Notes under the pieces: model-generated
The model's database searches: none
Told to the model about the DNA's origin: nothing
The model's input: only the letters and a program-made list of their open reading frames with translations
Position numbers and translations under genes: made by a program
In this document: positions 54,893 to 64,000 of the stretch, piece after piece
Numbering within the stretch: position 1 is the first letter of the stretch
How the letters are laid out: each line of letters starts with the position of its first letter
Assembly: GCA_011947345.1 (NCBI GenBank)
Contig: JAAVTG010000796.1
Span: 1 to 64,000, forward strand
DNA: 64,000 nucleotides
Direction: 5' to 3'
From: Phytophthora quininea
Lineage: Eukaryota; Oomycota; Peronosporomycetes; Peronosporales; Peronosporaceae

Positions 54893-55977
54893 TTAATATT
54901 TTCCGCTTGTGTTCGTCGAAGACAAAGTAACTTCTAACGTGGCTGGTTCCGACGTACGCGGCAATGGGGTCATGTAGTCCGGGCCATACGCTTCCTCCAA
55001 AGAAATTTCGGATCACGAACCGTGTCGAATGGCATGCCGTTGATCGTCACTTGCGAGAACGGCCAGACCTTGTCGTCTGGCAGGCGCGTGCCGTTGCTGC
55101 CTTCCATCTCGTCGAGGTCCCACGTGTCGTCCAACCGCTTCTTCATCGAGTAGAGATCCAAGTAGGGCACGACAAAGTTCTTGGTGGTGGGTAGGCTCGC
55201 ATCGTAGAGCTTCCTGCCAACGGGTGTGTTGGGGCCACACAGACCCGCCAGATATCGTGGTAGAACATGTGATAGCCCTTCCGTCGTAGTGCAATCTTCA
55301 GGGCCTCATCGTGCTGGAGGATGCCGACGAATCCGATGTCTGCGTCTTCAGTGAAGGGGATCATGGATCCGTTGCGGACAGCCCCTAATAATGATCCAAA
55401 AGTGATGAACGGGATGTTACCTGCCGCGTGCAGCTCTTCGTACACCTCCACCAAAATCATGTGCAGCACACTGGCATAGCAGATCGAGTCATTGGAGCGC
55501 ACGTTTAGCAGATCCATACGGTCTGCGGCGGTGCAGAACGGCGAGTCCTTCCTCCCGGAGATCGGCAAGCAGTAGGGGAACTTCCTTTGTACCGAGTCGA
55601 CGCCTTGCAGAGACCGCGGTGCTCTTTGCCAAAGACTGGCGGTGGTACAGGCTCCATGTCCTTGAGAGCCGAGTAGTACCGGTGTCCTGAATGGTACTTG
55701 ACCTTGGCGAGGTCCACAAGCTTGGGCGAGCACATTCCTGGGCCCGGTTTGGAGGGTTTGGGAGCGCTCGACGTCAGCGGATTGAGCGAGATGACGTTGA
55801 TTTCCAACACCACGCCTGACACCACCATGCCAATGAGCATCAACACCAGCAGCGGGATCATGGCAACCCCACCCGGAAGAACCGGCGTCGTTGCAACGGA
55901 CCTTTCGAGGAGGCTCCTGGGGCCTGGTCGACACCATCGCAGAGCTTCTTGACGTCGACCTCCGTGCTGCTCTCCAT
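54893..55977 (-). CDS. LicD/fukutin-like membrane protein 3, with frameshifts
   Basis: About 360 residues in at least four frame segments. MESSTEVDVKKLCDG starts the protein at 55977; the helix (IPLLVLMLIGMVVSGVVLEI), CSPKLVDLAKVKYHSGHRYY and the core (FGSLLGAVRNGSMIPFTEDA, DIGF) are all present, with YHMFYHDIWRVCVAPTHPLA and VTINGMPFDTVRDP. Breaks fall near 55868, 55600, 55195 and 55010. Each involves a very small loss, and the amino-acid similarity continues across it. The end uses a different C-terminal tail, read to a TAA at 54893-54895. The conservation of every core residue argues for consensus errors rather than decay. Confidence 0.78.
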
Positions 55978-56566
55978 CCTGCCGGCACCGCGCGAAGAGA
56001 GAAAGTGGCAGGGGGACACGCTCTGTCTCAATCGAGCTTTGCCGTTTACCAAAGCCCTGATCCAGTCAATCTGACACCAACGACAGCACGAGTCTCAACC
56101 AGTTGGTCGTGCGCGAGCAGACGAACAGGAAAAAGAACCCAAGTCGAGTGAAGAGACTCAGAACATCGAGACTAGCTCAGATGCTTCGTAGTCCAATCGA
56201 TCTTTGCGTCTAAATTGCTTGGCAAAGCGCGAGCAATGCCCGGTTGGATAAGATGGAAATGACTCGAGCAGGTCCGTCTCAGTTCGGCTACAAGTTTCAC
56301 CCGCTGTTGATGCGACGATAACGGGCTGATCATGATTAGGAGACGGAGGCAGAGTTGGAGGGCGTCCTGAAGCAAACCTCAGCTGCCATCTCTTTTCGCA
56401 ATCCCATCTTGTGCAAATATCGTGTGTTTCTTGCGGTGAATCACGCAGCAATAAATTATTGTCAGAATCCAGCGTCTTGCTAGTGGCGTGCGCTGGTAAT
56501 GGCGCGGAACGGGTTACACCTGCTGAAGCTCAACCGTCCGGAATGAGAGTCCAATACCAACTTTAT
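55978..56566. other. Intergenic between LicD genes 3 and 4
   Basis: 589 bases without recognisable coding sequence. Should contain the promoter of LicD gene 3. Confidence 0.4.
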
Positions 56567-57676
56567 TCACGTCAATACTCCTGCGGAGGACTCCTGCGAA
56601 CCCACGTCGTCTAGTGGCCACTCGTCGAACAACATGTCGTCAACCTCTTGATACCGAGCGTACATTTCCTCGACACTACTGCTCTGGTCTTCCCTGGGCT
56701 TGGGCGTCATGTAGTCGTCTCCGTACGCTTCCTTTAAGAAATACGTCGGATCATGCAGCGTGTCGAAGGCCATCCCATTGATCGTCGCCTGCGAGAACGG
56801 TCGTACTCGACTGTCAAGCAGATACGGGCCGTACGGTCCTTCGAACTCCTGCAGCTTCCAGTCGCCGTACTCGGTATATTTCATCGCGTAGAGATCCAAG
56901 TACGGCACGGTGAAGTTCCTGCTGAGAGGCAGGCTGGAGTCGTACAACACACCCGCCAGCGGATGCGTCGGCGCCACACAGACCCGCCAAATATCAAAGA
57001 GGAACATGTGATACCCCTTCTGCCAGAGCGCCGACTTCAGAGCTTCTTCCTCCAGTAACTCGCCAACAAAGCCCAAGTCGGCGTCCTCTGTGAACGGGAT
57101 CACCGACTGATTCCGTACTGCCCCCAACAGCGACCCGTAGATGAGGAACGGAGTATTCCCTGTAACTTGAAGCTCCTCGTAGACTTCGACCAGCAGCATG
57201 TGCAGCACACTCGCGTAGCAGATCGGCTTGGAAGCCTCCAGCAGGTCCAGTCGATCAGGAGTCTCGCAGAATGGCGTGTCTGTCCGTCCTGAGATTGGCA
57301 GGCAATAACTGTACTTCCTCTCTTCCCGTCCAGTGTCGTCGCACAGCTCCGTGTGGTGGTGGTGGAACACCGGTGGTGGTGGCGGCCGCTTCTCCCTCAA
57401 CGCCGAATAGTAGCTATGTCGTGAATGGTACTTAATGGTGCTGGGCTCCAGGACTCTCGGCGAGCAACTCCAGTGGTCGTTCGGCGGGACGAGGTCCAAG
57501 GGGCTGGTGGACATTTCGATGGAAATGATGTTGGTCTCGATCACAATGCCAAAGGTCACCAGCCCGATCAGCACCAGCACCAGCAGCGGGATCGCCGGGT
57601 CGCCTCCTCTGCGTCTGTACGCGCCTGCTGTGTCTGCTTCGCCAATCTCCTCGTACTTGTACTCGTTCGTCTTCAT
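56567..57676 (-). CDS. LicD/fukutin-like membrane protein 4
   Basis: An intact 369-residue frame from ATG 57676 (MKTNEYKYEEIGEADTAG). The helix is IPLLVLVLIGLVTFGIVIET. It has CSPRVLEPSTIKYHSRH, a histidine/proline-rich insert (PPPPPVFHHHHTELC) not found in genes 1 and 2, YSYCLPISGRTDTPFC and the core YGSLLGAVRNQSVIPFTEDA followed by DLGF, so DIGF has become DLGF. The C-terminus is about 35 residues longer than in its neighbours and acidic (EVDDMLFDEWPLDDVG). It is transcribed in the same direction as gene 5, whose stop lies 187 bases upstream of this start. Confidence 0.92.
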   Translation of the reverse strand: MKTNEYKYEEIGEADTAGAYRRRGGDPAIPLLVLVLIGLVTFGIVIETNIISIEMSTSPLDLVPPNDHWSCSPRVLEPSTIKYHSRHSYYSALREKRPPPPPVFHHHHTELCDDTGREERKYSYCLPISGRTDTPFCETPDRLDLLEASKPICYASVLHMLLVEVYEELQVTGNTPFLIYGSLLGAVRNQSVIPFTEDADLGFVGELLEEEALKSALWQKGYHMFLFDIWRVCVAPTHPLAGVLYDSSLPLSRNFTVPYLDLYAMKYTEYGDWKLQEFEGPYGPYLLDSRVRPFSQATINGMAFDTLHDPTYFLKEAYGDDYMTPKPREDQSSSVEEMYARYQEVDDMLFDEWPLDDVGSQESSAGVLT

Positions 57677-57863
57677 GGCGAGAGCGGGAATGACGTCCGA
57701 CCAGCCGTGGTGCACTCTAGATACTCGGTACCAAGTCACCCACGTCCGTCTCAGTTTTATGATCATTTGGATCACGAGATGCCGAGGGTGTCTAACTCGA
57801 GCAGCTCTTTGCGTCCCATAATCACTACGAGTCGTAGACGCCCGTGGAGCTAGCAAACGTCTT

Positions 57864-58888
57864 CTATACCTTATTGTCATCCCGGGGCTTTGGCGTCATA
57901 AAGTCTTCGCCGTAGGCCTCCTTCAAGAAATAGACTGGGTCACGCACCGTGTCGAACGCCATGCCGTTGATAGACACTTGCGAGAAGGGCTGCACTTTGT
58001 TGGCTGGGAGCATGCGCCCGTTGCTGCCTTCTAGCTCCTCCATATCCCAAGTGTAGTCTTCCTTCTGCTGCATCTTGTACAAGTCCACGTACGGCACTGC
58101 GTAGCTCTCAGCCAGCGGAAGATTCGGGTCGTACAAATGACCTGCTAGTGGGTGTGTCGGCGCCACACAGACTCGCCAGATATCCATGAAGAACATGTGG
58201 TAGCCCTTCCGCCACAGCGCGTCCTTGACTGTTTTTCAGCGATCAAGTCGCCAACGAATCCGATATCGGCGTCCTCGGTGAAGGGGATCATGGACCCGTT
58301 GCGCACGGCTCCAAGTAGAGACCCGAACGCTAAGAATGGGATGTTCCCAGTGGCTTGCAGCTCTTCGTAGACCTCGACCATGAGCATATGCAATACACTG
58401 GCGTAGCAAATGGACTTGGAAGATCGTAGCGTTAGTAGATCCATGCGGTCTGCGGCGGTGCAGAACGGCGAGTCCTTCCGTCCTGAAATGGGTAGACAGT
58501 AGTCATACCACTTGGTACGGTGGTTGTCTTCGTTGCAGAGCTTGGTGTACTTGCCTCGAAACACTGGCAGAGGAAGTGCGTCCAGATCTTGGAGCTTCGA
58601 GTAGTATTGATGGCCTGAATGGTATTGCACGGTGGTGGCGTTGACAATAGTGGGGGTACAGAGCTCGTAGTTGTTGACGAGCACTGACGTGGTGTTGATG
58701 AGCTTGGTCTCCATGACGACGTCGAAGGCCACCAGGACGATGAGCAGGACGGCGAAGATCGGGATGACGGTGACGCCTGCGCAGTAGGCTCGACGGCGGT
58801 GGTGGAGACTCTTTTCGAGCTCCGTGAGCCAACGATGGTCGACCACCACCACGTCGACGGACTTGGGATCGACTTTGACTGCTCGCAT
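57864..58888 (-). CDS. LicD/fukutin-like membrane protein 5
   Basis: About 341 residues from ATG 58888 (MRAVKVDPKSVDVVVV). The helix is VIPIFAVLLIVLVAFDVVME, followed by CTPTIVNATTVQYHSGHQYY, YDYCLPISGRKDSPFC and the core FGSLLGAVRNGSMIPFTEDA/DIGF. One break near 58235, after DLIAEKQ, puts the second half (MFFMDIWRVCVAPTHPLAGH, VSINGMAFDTVRDP) in another frame. The last residues are MTPKPRDDNKV. An in-frame ATG 74 codons upstream exists but the added sequence has no counterpart in the paralogues. Confidence 0.87.
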
Positions 58889-59827
58889 GTGGTGGTGGGG
58901 GATGGTGGTGGTGTTTGTGCCGGTCGCTGGTGCCGGTGCGATGGAGAAAGCGAAAGTGAGCGGACACGTTGCAGCTTGCCGAACCGTGGTACACAATGAG
59001 ACGGCCCTCCATACAAACGCCCATATACTTTCCTTTTTACGTACAGAAAAATATGATTTTCGGAACCCGAAAGGGGCAGAAAGTAGAGCGCTGCACTTGT
59101 GGAGCTTCATCGAAATGGTTGGAGACAGCTCTTGAAGCGTGCTTTGCCATGACAGGCAAGCATGGTGTAGAGAGAGAGGAAGAGAGAGAGAGAGTGATCA
59201 CGGCACTGCCTGACCGAGCTTGGGGTCGTGATCATCAGCTCGTTCACAATGATCAGCTGTTCCACAAAGACTAGTCCGTCGAACGGACGTGAGGTGTTGT
59301 AGACGAACCGTGAAAAGAATCCATGGCGAGTGTCGATCAGGTTGATCGTTAGAGTGATTGATCGAGTTGCAGCGGCGAATACATTTGTCGTCTGTCAAGT
59401 TGGAGGCAACTAAGATGTCCGGCAGAGGTTTTCGTGTGTACAACCAATGATGACTAGCGTCGAGTCCGAGTCAGCTTGGTCTGCAAGCAGCGGTGGTCAC
59501 GTGGCTCGACCACACTCTTCGGCTGGGTACACGTCCCACAATGCACTGCAGAAAATCATCTTGAGACGGGTGTCCTTCAGCTTCATCGTCCAGCAAGCTG
59601 ACGACCAACCCGGATCCGACAAGAATTTTGCTGTAGTTTGAAGGAAAGAAGAGCGATCTGCCATCGACGACGATATGTAACGTTAGCTGCAGTGGGGCTC
59701 ACGTGGCCGTATATATTTTTCTGTTCGAACTGGGGTGATTCCACTTCACCTTGGGTTTTTGGGTGCAGCGCTGCAGCCTCCTTTACCGCCCAGCAATCCA
59801 GTTCATGCCTTCAGAAGCCAAAAAGGC
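58889..59827. other. Divergent intergenic region between LicD genes 5 and 6
   Basis: 939 bases; both neighbours read outward, so it carries two promoters. It has a purine-rich GA repeat (59168-59195) and two GATCA-centred short repeats near 59231-59255. A small plus-strand frame (59447-59641) has no motif and is not called. Confidence 0.45.
59168..59195. repeat. GA microsatellite
   Basis: An interrupted run of AG/GA dinucleotides, 28 bases, in the divergent promoter between LicD genes 5 and 6. Such tracts can act as GAGA-type promoter elements, but this is only position-based. Confidence 0.6.
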
Positions 59828-60804
59828 ATGAAGATGTCCAAGCGTGGCGATGTCGAGATGGCGACTGCAAGACACCACGCCATAGCGGAGCGTCGACACA
59901 AGTTCGTCTGCTCGTACTTAACCCTGATCCCAGTCTTCGCTCTGGTTCTCGTCGGTATGGTGGTGTTGGACGTCTCGCTGGAGACCTACCTCCTCTCCAA
60001 GACGCCAATATCCATCCTGCTCAACCCGCAAGTCTGCACGCCACGAGTGATCAACGCCAGAACGTCGAATACCATTCCGATCACCCGTTCTACTCGACAC
60101 TCAAGGACATGAACCCACCACCACCACCAGAGTTTCGAGACGACCACACCATCCTCTGCAACGAGTGGACTCGACACCTGGCCCAGTTCAGCTACTGCTT
60201 GCCCATTTCAGGTCGCAAGGACACTCCGTTCTGCACGAAACCCGACCGACTGGACCTGGTTGATACGTCCAAGCCGATCTGCTACGCGAGTGTGTGCACA
60301 TGCTGTTGGTGGAAGTGTTCGAAGAGCTGCAAGCCACTGGGAACGCTCCGTTCCTTGCTTTTGGCTCTTTACTTGGAGCTGTCCGCGATGAGTCGGTGAT
60401 TCCTTTCACCGAGGACAGCGATATTGGATTCGTTGGCGAACTACAGGAGTCGAGCGTGTTGAAGGAGGCGTTGTGGAGGAAAGGGTATCACATGTTCCAG
60501 ACCAAGATTTGGCGGGTCTGCGTGGCTCCGACACACCTCTTGCTGGTCGTTTGTACGACCAGAGCTTGCCGATTACAGACGAATACACTGTGCCATACCT
60601 GGACATGTACTCCATGAAGCAACAGGATAACGGCGACTGGGACCTGCAAGAACTCAAAGGCAGAAACCTCCCGGATGACCGAGTGCAGCCCTTTGCAAAC
60701 GTGACGGTGAATGGCATGCAGTTCGATACTGTACATGACCCTAAGTACTTTTGAGGAAAGCGTACGGCTCGGACTTCATGACACCGAAGCTACGAGAGAA
60801 ATAG
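59828..60804 (+). CDS. LicD/fukutin-like membrane protein 6, with four one-base losses
   Basis: About 326 residues from ATG 59828 (MKMSKRGDVEMATARHHA). The helix (LIPVFALVLVGMVVLDVSLE) is followed by CTPRVINAR, then the family core (FGSLLGAVRDESVIPFTEDS, DIGF) and KIWRVCVAPTH. Compared with gene 7, bases are missing at about 60060, 60295, 60538 and 60750, each in a short homopolymer or dinucleotide run. After these, all parts align and the stop becomes TAG 60802-60804 (after TPKLREK). The central 540 bases are almost identical to gene 7, whereas both ends differ. It is convergent with gene 7 and their stops are 45 bases apart. Confidence 0.83.
60031..60568. repeat. Inverted-repeat arm 1 in LicD gene 6 (partner 61081-61622)
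   Basis: Near-identical reverse complement of 61081-61622 apart from three one-base gaps and very few substitutions (for example ACC versus ATC near 60122). Identity ends sharply at both sides within the coding regions, as expected of a gene-conversion tract. The arms are about 510 bases apart. Confidence 0.85.
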
Positions 60805-60849
60805 AGTGGCAAAATATTCATTGATGCTGTGGTTTTGCTGTTGTAAAGT

Positions 60850-61806
60850 TCATTCGCGGGGCTTTGGCGTCGTGTAGTCGTCCCCGTACATTTTCGTCAG
60901 AAAGAACTCGGGATCGTGCACGGTGTCGAACAGCATCCCGTTGAGAAATAGCTGCGAAAATGGTTGTGCTTTGTTGTCAGGCAACTGGCCTTTGTAACCC
61001 TGCAGGTCCCAGTCTGCATCGTCTCGCTGCTTCATGGAGTACAAATTCAAGTACGGCACGGCATGCTTTTTCGTAAGCAGCAAGCTCTGGTCGTACAAAC
61101 GACCAGCAAGAGGGTGTGTCGGAGCCACGCAGACCCGCCAAATCTTGGTCTGGAACATGTGATACCCTTTCCTCCACAACGCCTCCTTCAACACGCTCGA
61201 CTCCTGTAGTTCGCCAACGAATCCAATATCGCTGTCCTCGGTGAAAGGAATCACCGACTCATCGCGGACAGCTCCAAGTAAAGAGCCAAAAGCAAGGAAC
61301 GGAGCGTTCCCAGTGGCTTGCAGCTCTTCGAACACTTCCACCAACAGCATGTGCAACACACTCGCGTAGCAGATCGGCTTGGACGTATCAACCAGGTCCA
61401 GTCGGTCGGGTTTCGTGCAGAACGGAGTGTCCTTGCGACCTGAAATGGGCAAGCAGTAGCTGAACTGGGCCAGGTGTCGAGTCCACTCGTTGCAGAGGAT
61501 GGTGTGGTCGTCTCGAAACTCTGGTGATGGTGGTGGGTTCATGTCCTTGAGTGTCGAGTAGAACGGGTGATCGGAATGGTATTCGACGTTCCTGGCGTTG
61601 ATCACTCGTGGCGTGCAGACTTCAGAGCTCAATAGAGCAGACGTTGAAGCTCTCGAGATAACGTATGTCTCCATGGACACATCCAAAGCCACGAGTCCGA
61701 TGAGTCCCAACGTCAGCACGGGGATCGCAGCGAAAGCCTTCCAGGTGACGTTACGTTCGTGCTTGAGCCCTCTGAAGTGGGCTGCAACTGCAGTATACTC
61801 GGACAT
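60850..61806 (-). CDS. LicD/fukutin-like membrane protein 7
   Basis: An intact 318-residue frame from ATG 61806 (MSEYTAVAAHFRGLKHER). The helix is IPVLTLGLIGLVALDVSMET. It then has CTPRVINARNVEYHSDH, FSYCLPISGRKDTPFC, KPDRLDLVDTSKPICYASVL, the core FGSLLGAVRDESVIPFTEDS/DIGF and KIWRVCVAPTHPLAGRLYDQ. The end is YTTPKPRE. Genes 6 and 7 share the TSKPICYASV form with gene 4, so these three make one subgroup and genes 1, 2, 3 and 5 another. It lies 176 bases downstream of the rhamnosidase stop, on the same strand. Confidence 0.92.
   Translation of the reverse strand: MSEYTAVAAHFRGLKHERNVTWKAFAAIPVLTLGLIGLVALDVSMETYVISRASTSALLSSEVCTPRVINARNVEYHSDHPFYSTLKDMNPPPSPEFRDDHTILCNEWTRHLAQFSYCLPISGRKDTPFCTKPDRLDLVDTSKPICYASVLHMLLVEVFEELQATGNAPFLAFGSLLGAVRDESVIPFTEDSDIGFVGELQESSVLKEALWRKGYHMFQTKIWRVCVAPTHPLAGRLYDQSLLLTKKHAVPYLNLYSMKQRDDADWDLQGYKGQLPDNKAQPFSQLFLNGMLFDTVHDPEFFLTKMYGDDYTTPKPRE
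61081..61622. repeat. Inverted-repeat arm 2 in LicD gene 7 (partner 60031-60568)
   Basis: Reverse complement of the central part of LicD gene 6. Here the frame is open throughout, which identifies the one-base gaps in the partner as losses. Confidence 0.85.
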
Positions 61807-61982
61807 CTTGTGCTTGGAACAGCTTTGCACGGGCTGTTGGAAGTGAGAATGAAAACGTGATTGAACTCCAACGAGTCGCGGTCCTTCGGCCAAGGGTCTC
61901 GGAAGACGTTGACAGTGAAACCACGACTGTTTCGACTGTGACAATTTCACTTTTTGTATTCTAATGATCACCCCTCGATTAG

Positions 61983-64000
61983 CTAGCACGACGTCGGCGC
62001 TTCGCCACCGACTTCCCCAGCCTCCTTCGCCACGATTGAGAACGAGCCTCCGGTCGACACCGTCGACACCGTCACAAAGTCGTCCGATCCGCTAGCGACT
62101 CCGTACGCGTCCGACGACGACACCCCGCTCGCCCACACCGTCTCGCCGTTGATGCTCACTTCGATTGAGTCGAGCGACTTGCCGAACGTCGGCACCGAGA
62201 TCGACCCCGAGGTGTCCTGGGGAGTGGTGACATTGGCTGCGAAGAAGCTGTCGGCGTTCTTGGTCGTCCACGCCACGCTAAAGTCGTCCGTCGCCAGCGT
62301 ATAACCAGTCTGCAGTTCGCCAATACCAGAGCCAGCCGCCAGCGGAGCGAACTCCCACGTCTTGCCGGCATCGGTCACAGGGTTCAGTCCACCGACATGA
62401 AACGTCAAAGAAGCCGTCGGACCTGTGGACCAGGCATGAGCGTGGGAGATGTAACCGCCCAGCTCGAGGCCGTAGAACGGATACATGAGCTCGCCGGTCT
62501 CGTAGTACGCCTCGATGGTGGTGGAGTTGCTGAAGCGGTCGAGCATGTACCCCCACTGACGACGGATGATCTCGATGGCGAGCGAGGAGTTGCCGGGGGT
62601 GGCGCGGAAGTGGGCTTCGACTTCGATACTGGTGATGAAAGGCGAGATGGAGCCAAGACCTTCGGGTGACACGGCGCCGTACTCGTTCCAGCGCTTGGCG
62701 AGGTTCTCGGATACGGTAGCGGCGTCGGCTGCAGATTCGGTGAGGTTGTAGCGAACTGCGAGCGAGTTTCCGTCCTGTGGGAACAGTTCCGCACCGGCGG
62801 TGGTGGTGTTGTCACGGAAGAGACCTTCCGAGGGGTCCCAGAGTTCGGAGTTGACAGACGCCTTGACCGACTCGGCCAACACGTCGAAGGTGGTGCCGTC
62901 GAATGATGGCGCTTCCAGACTCAGCTCCGTGGCTAAGTCAGCATACAGCGTCAACGCCTGGTACAACAGCGAGTTGGCAGCAATGTTCTTGCCGCCCTGA
63001 CCCACTCGTCCCCAATCGTTGGTGGCAGTCACGTTCAATAGCGTGTCGTTGGTGTCCAACTTGCCCAGAATGAACTCGAAGCCAAACAGTGCTTGGTCCC
63101 AGAACTCCTTCACGAGAGTTGTGTCGGCCGTCAAACTCGTGTAGTCGGCCAGCGCGATCAGCGTCCAGATGTGATATGTGTCGGAGTTGACGTCGGCTTC
63201 CTGAACACGAGGTGCGATCGGAGTTCCAGCGTAAGCGAACTGTCCGTTGGTGGTGTTTTGAATGGAATACAGCGACGTGATGGCGTGTTTGACGGACAGC
63301 AGGTTGTCGCCGTTGAGCGAGACAACTTTCGAGTGCGTCGACACTCCAAAGTCACCCGGCCACGGCGTGCGATCACGCTTGGCACCATCGACGAACACCT
63401 CGGCACCGGTGGTGACGTTCTGGATCGTGGCGTTATTGAACCAACCGTACTCAGTGATCGTGGGCGGGTTCGCGCGGGACTCGTTCGAGGCGACCGTGCA
63501 CAATTGGACGGTGTAGGCACCAGCGTACCAGATCCGATTCAACAGGTCATCGTCGCTGTAGAAGTACCCGGTGTAGTCACGCAGCTTGTCGTCGTCCGTA
63601 GCTGGAGCTGCCGTGAAATGAGTGAAGACACCTGCGATTTCAACAGTGTCGGCCGAACTCGTAGACAACGTCAGGTAGCGGTAGCTTCCACGAGCAAATT
63701 CGCGACCGAAGGTGTAGGTGGAACCGGGTTCGGCCTTGGCGTAGATGGTGCCGTCGATGATGGCCATGTCGGTGGACAAGTCGGACTCGATGCCGATGTA
63801 CTGCTCGCTCTCGGAGAAGGCCACGCCGAGCTCCGTGTCGCTGTCGGTGGCGTCTCCGAACTGCAGCGTGATGAAACCCGAGACCTGCTGGCCGAAGTCG
63901 TACGTGACAGTGGATCCATTGCCGGACAGGGTGGCGGTGAGGGTCGAGTCGGATATGGAGACATCTCCGGTGGAGCCGTAAATGGCGACGGGAGCGATAT
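61983..64000 (-). CDS. Alpha-L-rhamnosidase, GH78 family (N-terminus beyond the window)
   Basis: One open frame of at least 672 residues continues past base 64000. Family marks of GH78 bacterial-type rhamnosidases are YSDDDLLNRIWYAGAYTVQL, the catalytic-region motif VFVDGAKRDRTPWPGDFGVS, a long (alpha/alpha)6 barrel part with HIWTLIALADYTSL and TNDWGRVGQGGKNI, and a C-terminal sheet region. The enzyme removes terminal alpha-L-rhamnose from plant glycosides, pectin side chains or flavonoids; many NxT/NxS sites fit a secreted protein, though the signal peptide is outside the window. The frame shows no break. Stop TAG at 61983-61985 after APTSC. It follows the LicD group in the same direction as gene 7. 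Confidence 0.92.
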   Translation of the reverse strand, partial: IAPVAIYGSTGDVSISDSTLTATLSGNGSTVTYDFGQQVSGFITLQFGDATDSDTELGVAFSESEQYIGIESDLSTDMAIIDGTIYAKAEPGSTYTFGREFARGSYRYLTLSTSSADTVEIAGVFTHFTAAPATDDDKLRDYTGYFYSDDDLLNRIWYAGAYTVQLCTVASNESRANPPTITEYGWFNNATIQNVTTGAEVFVDGAKRDRTPWPGDFGVSTHSKVVSLNGDNLLSVKHAITSLYSIQNTTNGQFAYAGTPIAPRVQEADVNSDTYHIWTLIALADYTSLTADTTLVKEFWDQALFGFEFILGKLDTNDTLLNVTATNDWGRVGQGGKNIAANSLLYQALTLYADLATELSLEAPSFDGTTFDVLAESVKASVNSELWDPSEGLFRDNTTTAGAELFPQDGNSLAVRYNLTESAADAATVSENLAKRWNEYGAVSPEGLGSISPFITSIEVEAHFRATPGNSSLAIEIIRRQWGYMLDRFSNSTTIEAYYETGELMYPFYGLELGGYISHAHAWSTGPTASLTFHVGGLNPVTDAGKTWEFAPLAAGSGIGELQTGYTLATDDFSVAWTTKNADSFFAANVTTPQDTSGSISVPTFGKSLDSIEVSINGETVWASGVSSSDAYGVASGSDDFVTVSTVSTGGSFSIVAKEAGEVGGEAPTSC

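Noticed and set aside
59447..59641. Small plus-strand frame in the LicD 5/6 promoter region
   Set aside because: No signal peptide, motif or similarity to the rest of the window.

Overview
This is nuclear DNA of an oomycete, most likely a Phytophthora or a close relative. The genus is inferred from content: Crinkler-type effector genes, two proteins of the oomycete-type M96 family, tyrosine-kinase-like (TKL) kinases, a tetraspanin, and short introns of about 55-80 bases with GT..AG ends and some CTAAC branch sites. Genes lie densely on both strands with no operons. Core housekeeping genes alternate with fast-evolving, repeat-like accessory stretches.

1-21.6 kb: Four long copies (A-D) and three short scraps of one large P-loop NTPase pseudogene family alternate with intact-looking genes: ARP3 (actin nucleation), a tetraspanin, SF3A2 (splicing), ATG4 (autophagy protease) and two paralogous kinases, each with a pseudokinase domain followed by a kinase domain. 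Copies A/B and B/C form long inverted repeats, and copy C looks recombinant between two family lineages.

21.7-40.4 kb: A very large HSA/SNF2-like/SANT protein resembling EP400/Eaf1 but with a decayed ATPase; an unrecognised decayed coding stretch; a secreted cysteine-rich repeat protein; glycine amidinotransferase (GATM) with three exons; an ILRUN-like UBA/FW-domain protein; two Crinkler genes pointing tail to tail, both broken; a membrane HECT ubiquitin ligase with a RanBP2 zinc finger; a membrane-anchored aspartyl protease; and a tiny secreted protein made of two repeats.

40.4-47.2 kb: Two members of an unrecognised small single-pass membrane family sharing a GVAYAR tail flank a graveyard of Crinkler nuclease and ankyrin-repeat fragments and an LRR receptor TKL kinase.

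47.8-64 kb: Seven LicD/fukutin-like membrane glyco-phosphotransferase genes, interspersed with a LINE remnant, two M96-type genes and a shisa-like membrane protein. Genes six and seven share a near-identical core in inverted orientation. The window ends inside a GH78 alpha-L-rhamnosidase.

Caution for the reader: many conserved genes (ARP3, ATG4, the kinases, LicD genes and others) carry one-base losses in homopolymers. This pattern suggests consensus errors in the assembly, so I call these genes CDS with frameshifts rather than pseudogenes. The NTPase and Crinkler copies also carry large deletions and rearrangements and are called pseudogenes. No tRNA, rRNA or CRISPR array was seen.
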